Notes under the pieces: model-generated
The model's input: the letters and a program-made list of their open reading frames with translations, nothing else
Databases searched by the model: none
Told to the model about the DNA's origin: nothing
Assembly: GCA_014155875.1 (NCBI GenBank)
Contig: JACEFZ010027925.1
Span: 1-64,000 of the forward strand
Direction of reading: 5' to 3'
Length of the DNA stretch: 64,000 nucleotides
From: Cepaea nemoralis
Taxonomy: Eukaryota; Mollusca; Gastropoda; Stylommatophora; Helicidae
Translations under genes and position numbers: made by a program
In this document: positions 41,945-52,310 of the stretch, piece after piece
Position numbering within the stretch: position 1 is the first letter of the stretch
Layout of the letters: each line of letters starts with the position of its first letter

Positions 41945-42364
41945 TGGAGGATGTCATAGAAGAAACCCCCAAACAGGACATCCTGATTGTGTTAGGAGAC
42001 TTCAGCGCAAAAATAGGTCGAGAGCAAACTCATTAAAAAGTTGCCGGTATGGAAAGCCTACGTACAACTTCATATGATAATGGATGGAGAGTCATCATCC
42101 TGGCAGAAGCCAAAGGACTGCAGATTACCAGTACCAGACTGCAAAGAAAGGATATACACAAACAAACTTGGAAATAATGTGACAAGAGAAACTATAATCA
42201 AATACATCATATTTTAATTAACAACAGAAATGCATCAAACATACAAGTTAGAAGCTATAGAGGAGCTGAGTGCCACAGCGACCACTTCCTCGTTGGGGCA
42301 AAATTTAAAATAAAACTTAAGAGAGCTTTCTATGCTAAACTACAAAGGTTACACCCAACATATA
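41945..42364 (+). pseudogene. LINE D endonuclease fragment, left part
   Basis: The plus strand reads QDILIVLGDFSAKIGREQTH, DNGWRVIILAEAKGLQITST and [20 protein letters not shown]. These are the central and C-terminal boxes of an APE endonuclease (GDF and SDH motifs). One in-frame stop (TAA near 42034) and a second near 42175 show decay. The frame breaks off at the start of the second LTR element and resumes at 50376. Confidence 0.75.
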
Positions 42365-42867
42365 TGTCACCGCCTCACATTTATAGATATTAATTAAAGG
42401 GCTGTAACTCCCACCCAAGGGATAGAAGTGAGTCACTCGAAGGCCAGAGTAATCTAGAGCCTTCTCGAAGGACTGGTCATTGAGTCCATGGTCCCGTGGA
42501 CACTGATGTGGCCCGCCTATTGCGGGGTCCACGAGGAACTCGGACAGAGTTACCACCCGTGTCGGATTGGGACATGTGTGGACCGGCAGAGGACAGACGG
42601 ACTTCAGAGAGACAACAGGGCCTGCCTTAGAGGGACTCAATAGATATATATATACATAGGCTAGATAGTTTGCTAGAATGTTTATGATAATTATGTGTGA
42701 TGATGTTCACTATCTGTGATATGCAATCCAGCGCGGGCTTATTAACCCACTGCGCCAACGCACTGTACATTGAAATACAATAAATGTTAGATATTATATT
42801 TAACGGAGTTTATTGTTGCCTGTGTGAACCCGAGCTCAGATACCTAGACATGAGCAAGACGATGACA
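42365..42867 (+). repeat. 5' LTR of the second Gmr1-like element
   Basis: The first 194 bp match 50182-50375. The LTR probably continues through AATAAATG near 42779 to GATGACA at 42867, where TGTCA/TGACA make inverted ends. TTTTTGGGGGCTTATTC follows as a probable primer-binding site, like that of the first element. The right boundary is an inference because the 3' LTR is short. Confidence 0.7.
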
Positions 42868-43472
42868 GGCTTTTTGGGGGCTTATTCTCCGGTTTTGGCA
42901 TAAGATCTAATGTTACACAGCTGTTTATTGCCATGTAAAAACAATAAATTAATAATATCAAATTGATTTCTGTACAACAAATTGATAACTGTACATGTTT
43001 AACATAGTTGCAGCTATCTAGCGATAAAGTAGTATTAATCTGAGTCCCTCAGCAGTGTGTCTCTCAGTATTGTGATTACTATAAACTATTTTGACATGAC
43101 TGTGACATTTTTTGACTGTTACTAATGTTTTCTCATTCTACGAGCAGATTGCTCCGCGAATAGTGGCGCGTGCAACCTATGTAACCTTTCCAACAGTGGC
43201 GAGAGTACAAGACAACATCCGCAAGTTCTGGGATTAAAAGCTAAGTTTCATATCATGCCCATTGCAACCCTAAGCGGTACTTCTCACCATCCATCCATAT
43301 ATCATTTTGCTTTGCATTGATTTGTTTGTATATTCATGACCTTGTAACCAACATAACCTTGCATTTGGATTTGCACATGTAATAATTAAGGGAGATAACT
43401 AAATTTTCTACTCCCCAACATTTTTCTAAGGGATTTAACTTCATTAAAATTACCTATAAGTAAAAAAACAAA

Positions 43473-44663
43473 ATGTCTACCTTAGATAAATGCATTGAGC
43501 AAGGAATAAAATTAGGTTATAAAGAAGATAAACTGTCAGAATGGGCACAGAAGACGCACGCAGAAAACATTGCCCGTGAAGAAAGAGCGATAGAACGAGA
43601 AGAAAAACAAAGGCAAATGCAGGCAGAAGAAAAGAAAATGCAAATTGAGGCAGAAGAAAAGAAAATGCAAATTGAGGCAGAAGAAAAAAAGATGCAGATG
43701 CAACTACAAGCTGAAGAGAAAAAAATGCAATTGCAGGCTCAAGAAAAACAAATGGAGCTTGAGGCGGCGTCCAAACAAGCCCAATTGAATGCCGATACGC
43801 AAATAAAACTAAAACAGATGGAGATTGAGTCCAACGTAGAAATATCTGTGAATAAGCTAAGAAGCAAAGAGGAAGAACAAAAATATAACAAGTATAAAGG
43901 CCTCGTGAAGGCATTCTGCTCAGGAGATTCCATCAGTGCCTACTTGGAAAATTTTGAGTGTCTAATGTCCTACCATAAGATCATAAAATCAGATTGGGCA
44001 TTCATTTTAATGAGAAACTTAGCTCTGGAACCTTTAAAAGTAATAGAGACAGTACCACAGGAAATGCGAAAAGATTATGACTATTTAAAGCAGCGCATTC
44101 TCCAACATTTCTCATTAGATACTGCAGGGTACCAACAACAGTTCGCCAAATTATCTCCACAACCAAATCAAACCTTTATAGATTATGTCAGTACAGTACA
44201 AGATGTGTGTACAAAGTGGATTAACTCGGCTAAAACTAACAACAGCCATGACAAACTTAAAGAACTTATTATTATTGACAAGATAGTGAGTACAATCCCT
44301 ACACCTTTTGCTAAGTTTTTAAAACAAATGGACTGTAAAAGTATTCAGGAAATCGAGTCCAAGGGAAATGCATTTTTCACAGCAAACAGAGACATTTTTC
44401 ATCTAAACATAAGTCAAAACGATACAGCAGCAGCAGTAGTAAACACTAGATACACGAAACCAACAGGAAATAAATTTAAACCGCGCTCAAATGGCAGTAA
44501 ACCAGTTAAATGCCAATATTGTAGTTTGAATCACGACCAATACGCGATGTGCGATAAATCGCCGAACTACCCACACCACCTCAAAATGATGGTGGAGAAG
44601 CAGAAGACTAAGCGCAATGCTTACCAGAGAGCGGTCAAATGTTTTTTTTTTTTTTTGCAGTAG
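43473..44663 (+). CDS. Gag protein of the second Gmr1-like element
   Basis: The frame starts at a clear ATG after a non-coding leader. Residues 20-140 are a charged coiled coil with repeated AEEKKMQ heptad-like units (at least four). A capsid-like region follows (GLVKAFCSGDSISAYLENFE, DYLKQRILQHFSLD, FAKLSPQPNQTFIDYV). Near the end is CQYCSLNHDQYAMC, an irregular Cys/His motif. The frame closes in a 15-base T run at 44642-44656, where the zinc-binding sequence continues only in the next frame. Gag packages the element RNA in cytoplasmic particles. Confidence 0.8.
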   Translation: MSTLDKCIEQGIKLGYKEDKLSEWAQKTHAENIAREERAIEREEKQRQMQAEEKKMQIEAEEKKMQIEAEEKKMQMQLQAEEKKMQLQAQEKQMELEAASKQAQLNADTQIKLKQMEIESNVEISVNKLRSKEEEQKYNKYKGLVKAFCSGDSISAYLENFECLMSYHKIIKSDWAFILMRNLALEPLKVIETVPQEMRKDYDYLKQRILQHFSLDTAGYQQQFAKLSPQPNQTFIDYVSTVQDVCTKWINSAKTNNSHDKLKELIIIDKIVSTIPTPFAKFLKQMDCKSIQEIESKGNAFFTANRDIFHLNISQNDTAAAVVNTRYTKPTGNKFKPRSNGSKPVKCQYCSLNHDQYAMCDKSPNYPHHLKMMVEKQKTKRNAYQRAVKCFFFFLQ

Positions 44664-47600
44664 CTTTGGGCACTATAGTCGCTTCTGTGAGGGCCGAAAG
44701 TTATTGAAACAGGCCAATGCTGCACTAGTGGAAACGTCATCAGACGAAGAGATTGAATCACTGAATGATTGTGACAATCAAAACGATAATGTAAGTGAGC
44801 TTGGAAATGCTGTACAAATTATTGACACCATTACAGACAGTAAGTGTAACACCTGTACGAAGTTCCAACTTGACACAACATTACTATGTGGCCACACTAT
44901 CCCTATTTCAAATGAAACAGCCAACGCTGCTTTGTCATCTACAGGCAAGCTAGTTTTTTCAACAGGATTTGTAAATAACAAAAAGTGCACATTAATTCGG
45001 GATTCCGGCGCAACGCTCTGTGGGATTAAGAAAACATTAATAGACAGTAAAGACTATACAGACAAACATGTGACTTGTCGCACATTCTCAGGCACTATAG
45101 AGAAATACCCCCTTGCTCTTGTCGAAATTCGAACCCCGTTCATATCAGGACGAGTATTGTGCGCTGTCCTTGAAAATCCGGTCGCTGATATTATACTTGG
45201 GAACCTGCCCAACATACAACCGTGCTCTGAAAAACAAATCAGAGACTGGGAGCATAGAAACGGTATCCACCACCCAAACAGCGATGCTAAACAGAAACAC
45301 CATTCATGCTTGTCTCAATCTGCCAAAAGACCAAGGGAGACAACCACTGAAGTAATTCAGAAAGAATTCACCGAGGTGTACAATGCAGGGGCGGTCGAAT
45401 CTGTAAGTGATACGACCAAATTAAAACCTCGAATTGAGGATGCTATCGATCTACCAAGTACCAAGCCTGTAGATGTGCAACAACACACACAACACACAAA
45501 TGCAATAACACGACAGACAACCCATAAAACCAACACCGACCAACTGCAGGAGTCACTAGAAATTATAGCACCAAACTCTACCAACACTAATTTTGGAAAT
45601 GAACAGAAAGCAGATCCTACACTTTCACCATATTTTAAGTTAGTAGGACTTAAACCAAAATTAACTAAGAACGCATCGTGGACATTTAGGCTACAGAACA
45701 ATATCTTAACTAGATTATACACAACAAAGCAGACCACGATACAGCAAGTAGTGTTACCACAAGCACATCGAGACAAAGTTCTAAAGATAGCCCATGACTC
45801 ACCTTTTGGAGGTCATATGGGGTACGAAAAGACCAGGGCTAGGGTCCTGACCCAGTTTTATTGGCCAAAATTTTGCCAAGATATAAAAACCTTTTGTAGA
45901 TCTTGTGATATATGTCAGAAACTGGTGAAAAAGGGGAAAAACCCTACGGCAGAAGTCCAATCAACGACAACTGCCTCGAGGCCTTTCCAAATCGTGGCAG
46001 TTGACCTAGTAGGTCCGTTGAATCACATTTCAAGTAAAGGGAATAGATATATTTTTACTCTTATTGATATGTGTACGAGATGGCCAGAAATGCTTCCATT
46101 AAGATCTATCTCCTCTAAGGATGTGACGGACATATTATTAAATATTTTCTCCCGTTTTGGCTTCCCGGAGAAAATAATTTCTGATAGAGGAACCCAGTTC
46201 ATATCGAATGCCACTCAATCGGTAACTAAGTTACTAGGCATCAAGCAATGTTTCACCAGTCCCTATCGACCGGCCGCAAATGGTATCTGCGAGAAACTAA
46301 ATGGGGACCTGAAACATATGCTATCTAAAGTGACAGCTGAAAATCCAGCCGATTGGGACATACTCCTCCCAACGGTGCTGTTCGCATATAGAGAAGTCCC
46401 GCAATCAAGCACAGGGTTCTCTCCCTTCGAATTGATGTATGGAGCGAACCCAAGAGGACCTCTCACTATTTACAAAGATATCATATCACAACCTGTAAAT
46501 ATCCAACTACCCATTTCTACCTATGATTTAGTCACTGACACCAGAGACAAAATCATACGTTCCTGTATACTGGCCAGAACATCACTACAGGAGAAAGGTT
46601 TTAAGTACAGGCAGTACGCCAACAGAGGTGCAAAAACAATTGTACTAAATCCAGGTCAGGATATTTTACTACTGCTACCTGACAAAAGAGATTTACTATC
46701 AACCTCTTGGCAGGGACCTTTTAAGATTATTAGAAGAATTTCGGAAGTTGATTACGAAATCTCTTTAAATGGAAAGTTGAAAATATTCCATGTAAATATG
46801 TTGAAACCATACTATGCTAGACAGGACATTGAGACGAGTGAGCAGACGCAGCTAACTAATGACAGAAACGAAACGACAATTACCCAACTGAATGACACCT
46901 TGACAAACGAAGCATCGTTAACGACGCACTCTTATGACGACAAAGACGACGAAGACATATGGACTTTACCGACAATATGTGATAACGACAACGACGACCA
47001 AGCCTACGACATATTGACAACTATTAATCTTGACGACGACGACAATGACATTGAAGACAATTTACAAACAGTAGCATCTGTGATAAATCAGACAGACGTA
47101 GACAATACTGAAATCCCAGTACCAATCATGACTGACGACGGTAGTATAAATGACATACAGATCTCTGACACTTTGACACAACAACAGCGACAAGACATTT
47201 TGACTCTCCTTGACGAGTATAAATCTATCTTTTCTAACAAACCTGGACGCACTGACAAAATAACACATTCAATTGTGCTGACAGATCTGACACCGGTCAA
47301 ATGTAGACCATATTCTATTCCTCTCCATTACAGAGCAAATTTAGACAAAGAAATTTTAGATTTAGAGAAAAATGGAATAATTCAAAAATCTATGTCTCAA
47401 TATTCTTCACCGATTGTCCTGGTGAAAAAGAAGGACCAGACAATCCGTTTGTGCATCGACTATAGAGTATTAAATACAAGAACCACAACGGATGCAGAGC
47501 CAATGAACAGTTGTGAAGATCTCATCTTAAATATGTCTCAATCATCCTTATTTTCTAAGACTGATTTAGCGAAAGGTTATTGGCAAGTGCCACTACACCC

Positions 47601-48561
47601 TGCTTCTAGACATATAACAGCATTCGCAACACCCCTCGGTTTGTACGAATGGCTATATCTTCCATTTGGTCTCAAGAACGCGCCCGCCACATTTGTTAGA
47701 TTAACTAGATTACTATTACACGGAATTAAAGATGTTCAAGCTTATATTGATGATATATGCATCCATTCTTCTAATATGACTTCTCACTTACTTACACTCA
47801 AACAAGTCTTCAACCAAATCTATCTTTTTGGACTTACTATCAAACCTTCCAAGGTTGAATTAGGCTATAAACAAATAGACTTCCTTGGCCATAGAATTTC
47901 TGAAGGCAAATTGTTGACAGATGATAAAATTGTTTCCAAGATTCTTAATCTAGAAGTTCCTACCACAAAGAAACAAATTAGAAGTTTACTAGGTCTTATA
48001 AACTATTATTCTAAATTTATCCCAAATTGGGCAGAACTTACCTCAGTCTTTTCTGATATGTTAACTAAAGATCATCCATCAAAAATTTGTAAAAGTACCA
48101 GCTTAGACGATGCAATGTGTAGATTGAAACGTATTTTTTCTAATCCACCAGTCTTACGATTACCCAACATAAATTTACCCTTTATTTTGACCACAGATGC
48201 GAGTGCTATCGCAATAGGAGGATGTTTAATGCAAGAAGTGGATGGAGTGAGACACCCGATTCTCTACGTAAGCCGTAAACTAAAGAAGGCAGAGATCCGG
48301 TATGCTACAGTGGAATTGGAGGCATTAAGTCTATTATTTTGTGTATTAAGATTATCTAAGTTCCTCTTAGGTAGTCACTTTGTTGTGCTCACTGACAATT
48401 CGCCATTGTTGGTCCTTAAGCAAGGGTCACCGAAAAACCATCGTTTAAAAAGATGGTGTCTTCTTCTTCAAGATTTCGACTTCGAAATCCGCCATATCAG
48501 AGGCACCGACAACATTATTGCTGACCTTTTATCACGGCAAACGAATGCGCCAGTAGAATAA
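44617..48561 (+). CDS. Pol polyprotein of the second Gmr1-like element (PR-IN-RT-RH)
   Basis: The frame overlaps the gag end by 47 bp. Its first ATG (44617) is probably not a true start; expression likely needs frameshifting at the T run, or the run is a mutation. It opens with the GHYSRFC half of a zinc knuckle. Protease DSG is near residue 129. Integrase follows with its HHCC zinc domain (390-435) and catalytic D, D, E near 463, 522 and 558, and then a GPF-type tail. An acidic Asp-rich spacer lies at about 755-830. RT has LCIDYRVLN near 945 and YIDD near 1043. RNase H (TTDASA, VELEALSLL, LTDNSP) ends the protein. No internal stop or frameshift is seen. Confidence 0.92.
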   Translation: MLTRERSNVFFFFCSSFGHYSRFCEGRKLLKQANAALVETSSDEEIESLNDCDNQNDNVSELGNAVQIIDTITDSKCNTCTKFQLDTTLLCGHTIPISNETANAALSSTGKLVFSTGFVNNKKCTLIRDSGATLCGIKKTLIDSKDYTDKHVTCRTFSGTIEKYPLALVEIRTPFISGRVLCAVLENPVADIILGNLPNIQPCSEKQIRDWEHRNGIHHPNSDAKQKHHSCLSQSAKRPRETTTEVIQKEFTEVYNAGAVESVSDTTKLKPRIEDAIDLPSTKPVDVQQHTQHTNAITRQTTHKTNTDQLQESLEIIAPNSTNTNFGNEQKADPTLSPYFKLVGLKPKLTKNASWTFRLQNNILTRLYTTKQTTIQQVVLPQAHRDKVLKIAHDSPFGGHMGYEKTRARVLTQFYWPKFCQDIKTFCRSCDICQKLVKKGKNPTAEVQSTTTASRPFQIVAVDLVGPLNHISSKGNRYIFTLIDMCTRWPEMLPLRSISSKDVTDILLNIFSRFGFPEKIISDRGTQFISNATQSVTKLLGIKQCFTSPYRPAANGICEKLNGDLKHMLSKVTAENPADWDILLPTVLFAYREVPQSSTGFSPFELMYGANPRGPLTIYKDIISQPVNIQLPISTYDLVTDTRDKIIRSCILARTSLQEKGFKYRQYANRGAKTIVLNPGQDILLLLPDKRDLLSTSWQGPFKIIRRISEVDYEISLNGKLKIFHVNMLKPYYARQDIETSEQTQLTNDRNETTITQLNDTLTNEASLTTHSYDDKDDEDIWTLPTICDNDNDDQAYDILTTINLDDDDNDIEDNLQTVASVINQTDVDNTEIPVPIMTDDGSINDIQISDTLTQQQRQDILTLLDEYKSIFSNKPGRTDKITHSIVLTDLTPVKCRPYSIPLHYRANLDKEILDLEKNGIIQKSMSQYSSPIVLVKKKDQTIRLCIDYRVLNTRTTTDAEPMNSCEDLILNMSQSSLFSKTDLAKGYWQVPLHPASRHITAFATPLGLYEWLYLPFGLKNAPATFVRLTRLLLHGIKDVQAYIDDICIHSSNMTSHLLTLKQVFNQIYLFGLTIKPSKVELGYKQIDFLGHRISEGKLLTDDKIVSKILNLEVPTTKKQIRSLLGLINYYSKFIPNWAELTSVFSDMLTKDHPSKICKSTSLDDAMCRLKRIFSNPPVLRLPNINLPFILTTDASAIAIGGCLMQEVDGVRHPILYVSRKLKKAEIRYATVELEALSLLFCVLRLSKFLLGSHFVVLTDNSPLLVLKQGSPKNHRLKRWCLLLQDFDFEIRHIRGTDNIIADLLSRQTNAPVE

Positions 48562-50162
48562 CATTTGGCACATCGACCATTCGCCATACTAGAAACTGTG
48601 ATATTTTAGTCTGTTTCATATAACAGTGTAACTCTACACCTGCTAGAGTACTTTCATTTAGAAGTAATAACACCTCAGTGAATAGGTTACTTACGACACC
48701 CACGAACATGAAACTTTAAGAGCTATACTTTAAGAGCTATACTATCAAGTGCCCAAGCTCTAGAACGATCCGAGCGAGAAACGTTAACTGTGTTTCAACC
48801 AATGATATCAACCAGTGAACTGACTCTGAATACTGTAAGAACACTTTATACGGGACATTGAGAACAATCCATACTTGCTGTTGCTACGAGACTTTGCAAA
48901 CAGCCGAAACAGAACTACTTCGACTACAACACTCAAGAGACAGCCATACTAACTTTTAACATTCATGGCACTACACGCGAACAACAGGAGGACAACGCGC
49001 ACATCATCGTTGGATTTAGTTACTTAATTAATTAATTACTTTAGTATTAACTGTGTATTATATTTGCATTAATTATGTATATAAAATGTGTTAACCTGTA
49101 ATTTGTACATAGTCTACCATAATATTACAGGTAGTTCCATTAATAGGATAAATAACCGTCCTATACAATTGTCTCTGTGTAAATTATAACCCATTTTTGA
49201 GTCATCGTACAAAAAGTACGTATTTTCTTAAAGAGCAAATATCGCCTATTCCATTTTTCTAAGGGCAATAACACTTACCTCAACTTTAATTATATATTTT
49301 AACCAAATACTATTTTGAATGAAAGGTGAGTGAATGACAGCGTGAATGGATTAAATGAGAGAACGATATACTGAGCGGACAAATTGTACGCAAAACGTAT
49401 TTATTTTAATTTGTCTGCGTCTTTCATGTAAATTGCATGACTTGTCTAAATTGTTGATACATGTTTAGTAGTTAGTTTAATATACTTAGTTTAGTAGTTA
49501 GGATACATCTAAGCACCACTACTTGGAATGCCTGATCATATATTGCACACATTGGAGTAATTCATGATTGAGGTTATCCCAACTCGTGACGCTTGGAAAT
49601 AAGCCACACATTCAGCATACACTTTACACAAAACTTAAAACTGAACACTATCAATTTAAAATGCAATCACTTTATTAGAAGCAGCAACTTATTAGTCACC
49701 ACACTAACAAGCCAACAGGGACACATGTAGTCTGAGGGGATAAAATAACAACGTAACTACATATTTAGCATTATACAACATACGAGAGTAAAAGTGTATT
49801 GAAATGCACACACAAATCAAGATTTGAAGGTGTACTTAATTAGCCAGGACTTCGGTCTTGTTAATCCTCTTTAATACAGAGGTTAATTGTCTTGGTATCA
49901 GTGGGGTACTATGAGAAGGACGGGTTGTAAAAACAACTACTAAACGTCACGTAACTTCGGTCAGATAAGCATTTTTAAGGACACAGGAGAGAGAGTGATC
50001 TCTTCACCAAATCAGAGAAGTGGTGTATGGGAGAATACATGAGTTTTGATGCCAGTATGTAGGTTACCAGGTTACTGTCCACCAAACTACAAACACCGAC
50101 TTTATGTGATTCGGTGACAGAATTAGACCAGATCTAATTACCCTACAACAAACCATCATATC
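48562..50162 (+). other. 3' non-coding region of the second Gmr1-like element
   Basis: About 1.6 kb between the pol stop and the polypurine tract has no frame over 65 codons and no recognised domain. There is no envelope gene. Long 3' non-coding spacers are known in some Ty3 elements. An inserted repeat cannot be excluded. Confidence 0.55.
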
Positions 50163-50181
50163 AGGGGAGAGGGGGGAATCC
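50163..50181 (+). promoter_or_regulatory. Polypurine tract before the truncated 3' LTR
   Basis: AGGGGAGAGGGGGGAAT lies directly upstream of the TGTCACCGCC start of the 3' LTR. Confidence 0.75.
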
Positions 50182-50375
50182 TGTCACCGCCTCACATTTA
50201 TAGATATTAATTAAAGGGCTGCAACTCCCGCCCAAGGGATAGAAGTGAGTCACTCGAAGGCCAGAGTAATCTAGAGCCTTCTCGAAGGACTGGTCATTGA
50301 GTCCATGGTCCCGTGGACACTGATGTGGCCCGCCTATTGCGGGGTCCACGAGGAACTCGGACAGAGTTACCACCC
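50182..50375 (+). repeat. Truncated 3' LTR of the second Gmr1-like element
   Basis: 194 bp match the start of the 5' LTR with two substitutions noticed (GCAACTCCCG against GTAACTCCCA). The match stops at CCACCC, where LINE D sequence resumes. About 310 bp of the LTR are missing. Confidence 0.8.
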
Positions 50376-50570
50376 ACAGAGAAAACCTACAAGAAATTAC
50401 AGTCAAAGAGAAATTTGCAGATGAAATCAAATGTAAACTTGAACTTCTACACAACCCGTTGCAGGAAAGTCTTGACCAAACTTGGTTGAACATTAAGAAT
50501 ACAATTCAATCTACCGCAGAAGAATGTCTCGGTGTGTTAACAAAGGATCGCTTCATTGAGTAAACACTTC
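50376..50570 (+). pseudogene. LINE D fragment, right part
   Basis: RENLQEITVKEKFADEIKCK and SLDQTWLNIKNTIQSTAEEC on the plus strand match the linker that follows the endonuclease in RTE-like LINE proteins. It continues the fragment ending RLHPTY at 42364, so one LINE D copy hosts the LTR element. Confidence 0.65.
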
Positions 50571-50734
50571 TAACTATACAAATAAATTGATTACAAAAAC
50601 AAAAGCAAACAAAATTTGATTTTGCCAAGGCACCCGCCTGTGCCCACAATCTGAATATATGTTAACGAGCAAGGAATTAGAGAAATGTGACAAAATAAAT
50701 CTCTGATAGTTAATGGAAGTTCCACGCCCAGTGA

Positions 50735-51000
50735 AACTCCATGCATGAATATGTATTGTGTATGGACTACACTTGAGTTCAAAGTTCAGTCCAATGCATG
50801 AATAATGTATTGTGTATGGACTACACTTGAGTTCAAAGTTCAGTCCAGCACGACTTGAAATATTGTGTATGGACTACACTTGAGTTCAAAGTTCAGTCCA
50901 ATGCTTGAATATGTATTGTGTATGCACTACACTTGAGTTCAAAGTTCAGTCCAATGCATGAATATGTATTGCGTATATACTACGCTTGAGTTCAAAGCAA
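50735..51000. repeat. ~63-bp minisatellite, about four copies
   Basis: TGTATGGACTACACTTGAGT followed by TCAAAGTTCAGTCCA recurs four or five times with variable spacers (ATGCATGAATATGTATTG or GCACGACTTGAAATAT). It runs straight into the 39-bp array. Confidence 0.8.
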
Positions 51001-51560
51001 GGGAGCAGCCTGGTGACAATGATAATGATCAATCAGACCCACAGCAGCCTGGTGACAATGATAATGATAAATCAGACCCACAGCAGCCTGCTGATAATGA
51101 TCAATCAGACCCACAGCAGCCTGGTGACAATGATAATGATCAATCAGACCCACAGCAGCCTGCTGACAACGATAATGATCAATCAAACCCACAGCAGCCT
51201 GGTGACAATGATAATGATCAATCAGACCCACAGCAGCCTGCTGACAATGATAATGATCAATCAGACCCACAGCAGCCTGCTGACAATGATAATGATCAAT
51301 CAAACCCACAGCAGCCTGGTGACAATGATAATGATCAATCAGACCCACAGCAGCCTGCTGACAATGATAATGATCAATCAGACCCACAGCAGCCTGCTGA
51401 CAATGATAATGATCAATCAAACCCACAGCAGCCTGCTGACAATGATAATGATCAATCAAACCCACAGCAGCTTGCTGACAATGCTAATGTTCAATCAACC
51501 CACAGCAACTTGGTGACAATGCTAATGGTCAATCAAACCTACAGCAGCCTGCATCAATAT
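51001..51560. repeat. 39-bp minisatellite, about 13-14 copies
   Basis: The unit CAGCAGCCTGGTGACAATG-ATAATGATCAATCAGACCCA is a multiple of three, so all plus frames and one minus frame remain open. One plus frame reads repeats of QQPGDNDNDQSDP. No signal peptide, promoter or conserved flank supports a protein, and units alternate between GGTGAC and GCTGAC forms. It is treated as repeat DNA. A short 30-bp unit lies near 51088. Confidence 0.85.
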
Positions 51561-51566
51561 ATGAAA

Positions 51567-52118
51567 TTATATCTCGAAATTGTGGCACAAAAGTTGTAAA
51601 TATTGTCCGAAAACATGTACTTTGTGACTGTGGTGCCACTGAAATTCTGCTAAATAAGTGTTAACCACTGTACGACTAGTGCCGCCTTGGTATCTTTGTT
51701 TCCTTTTTACTTGCATCCACAACCCTTCAATTGTTTGGGTGTGAATGTCACTGTGTACAGGGTCAACAACTGCATGATCGTAGATGCCATGGTTTAGTTG
51801 ACCTACCTTGTAGCCTCGCCAGGCATCGGTGACAATGGTCGTTCCTGGTAAGATGTGATCACTTATAATGCGTTCCAGTGTTGTCGCATCTCGTCTTTCC
51901 ACAACTTCCAACCAGCAACGACCACTACCACGTTCAACCAGGCCAACTACCCATTGACCACGACGAAAGTGACCATGGTGGTACTTTCGGTGGAAAAAGT
52001 AGCTCTCGTCAGCTTCAACGACCACTGACTGTCCCTGAGCATCAAATCCTCCCAACAATGGATTGTTACGCAGCATCCAGTTGTAACACTCTACCCGAGC
52101 TGATGGTCTGCCTGGCAT
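51567..52118 (-). CDS. ISXO2-like (IS1595/Merlin-type) DDE transposase
   Basis: The 183-residue minus-strand frame matches the ISXO2-like catalytic domain. It has VVVEADESYF with the first acidic residue (D37), TTIVTDAWRGY (D98) and HTQTIEGLWMQVKRK (E131). Family members cut and paste DNA using this triad in the nucleus. Full Merlin-type proteins are longer and carry an N-terminal domain. Here the frame starts at MPGRPSARVECYNW, with no visible extension upstream of 52118, so an N-terminal exon or part is missing. The triad and the rest of the domain look intact. The dispersed motif at 52266-52310, upstream, may mark one transposon end. Confidence 0.85.
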   Translation of the reverse strand: MPGRPSARVECYNWMLRNNPLLGGFDAQGQSVVVEADESYFFHRKYHHGHFRRGQWVVGLVERGSGRCWLEVVERRDATTLERIISDHILPGTTIVTDAWRGYKVGQLNHGIYDHAVVDPVHSDIHTQTIEGLWMQVKRKQRYQGGTSRTVVNTYLAEFQWHHSHKVHVFGQYLQLLCHNFEI

Positions 52119-52265
52119 TATAATATTTCTTTACATCAAGTAGAAACAAGTGTATTGAAAGCCTCTGTATCAGTATCTCCGTATTTATTTATATGTAACT
52201 AAGGAAGTAGTCAAAACGGAAGTAATCACACAATGAGGTCCTGTAAGGGATTCTTATTCACTACA

Positions 52266-52310
52266 TTCACTGCAGAACTATTTGGGACCGGAATTCGGAA
52301 GAGTGCCTTT
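52266..52310 (+). repeat. Dispersed 44-bp motif, copy 3
   Basis: TTCACTGCAGAACTATTTGG and GAATTCGGAAGAGTGCC lie about 150 bp upstream of the transposase start. They match 1001-1044 and inverted 36470-36511. No partner copy was found on the other side of the transposase. Confidence 0.65.

Larger units (their letters stand above)
42365..50375 (+). mobile_element. Second Gmr1-like Ty3 element (gag, pol, truncated 3' LTR)
   Basis: TGTCACCGCC starts both terminal repeats. The internal region has a gag frame, a long pol frame in PR-IN-RT-RNase H order and a polypurine tract. It lies between two pieces of one LINE D copy. The 3' LTR ends early, and no target-site duplication is visible, so the right end was probably deleted. 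Protein sequences differ greatly from the element at 11542-19973, so it is a separate family of the same group. Confidence 0.88.
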
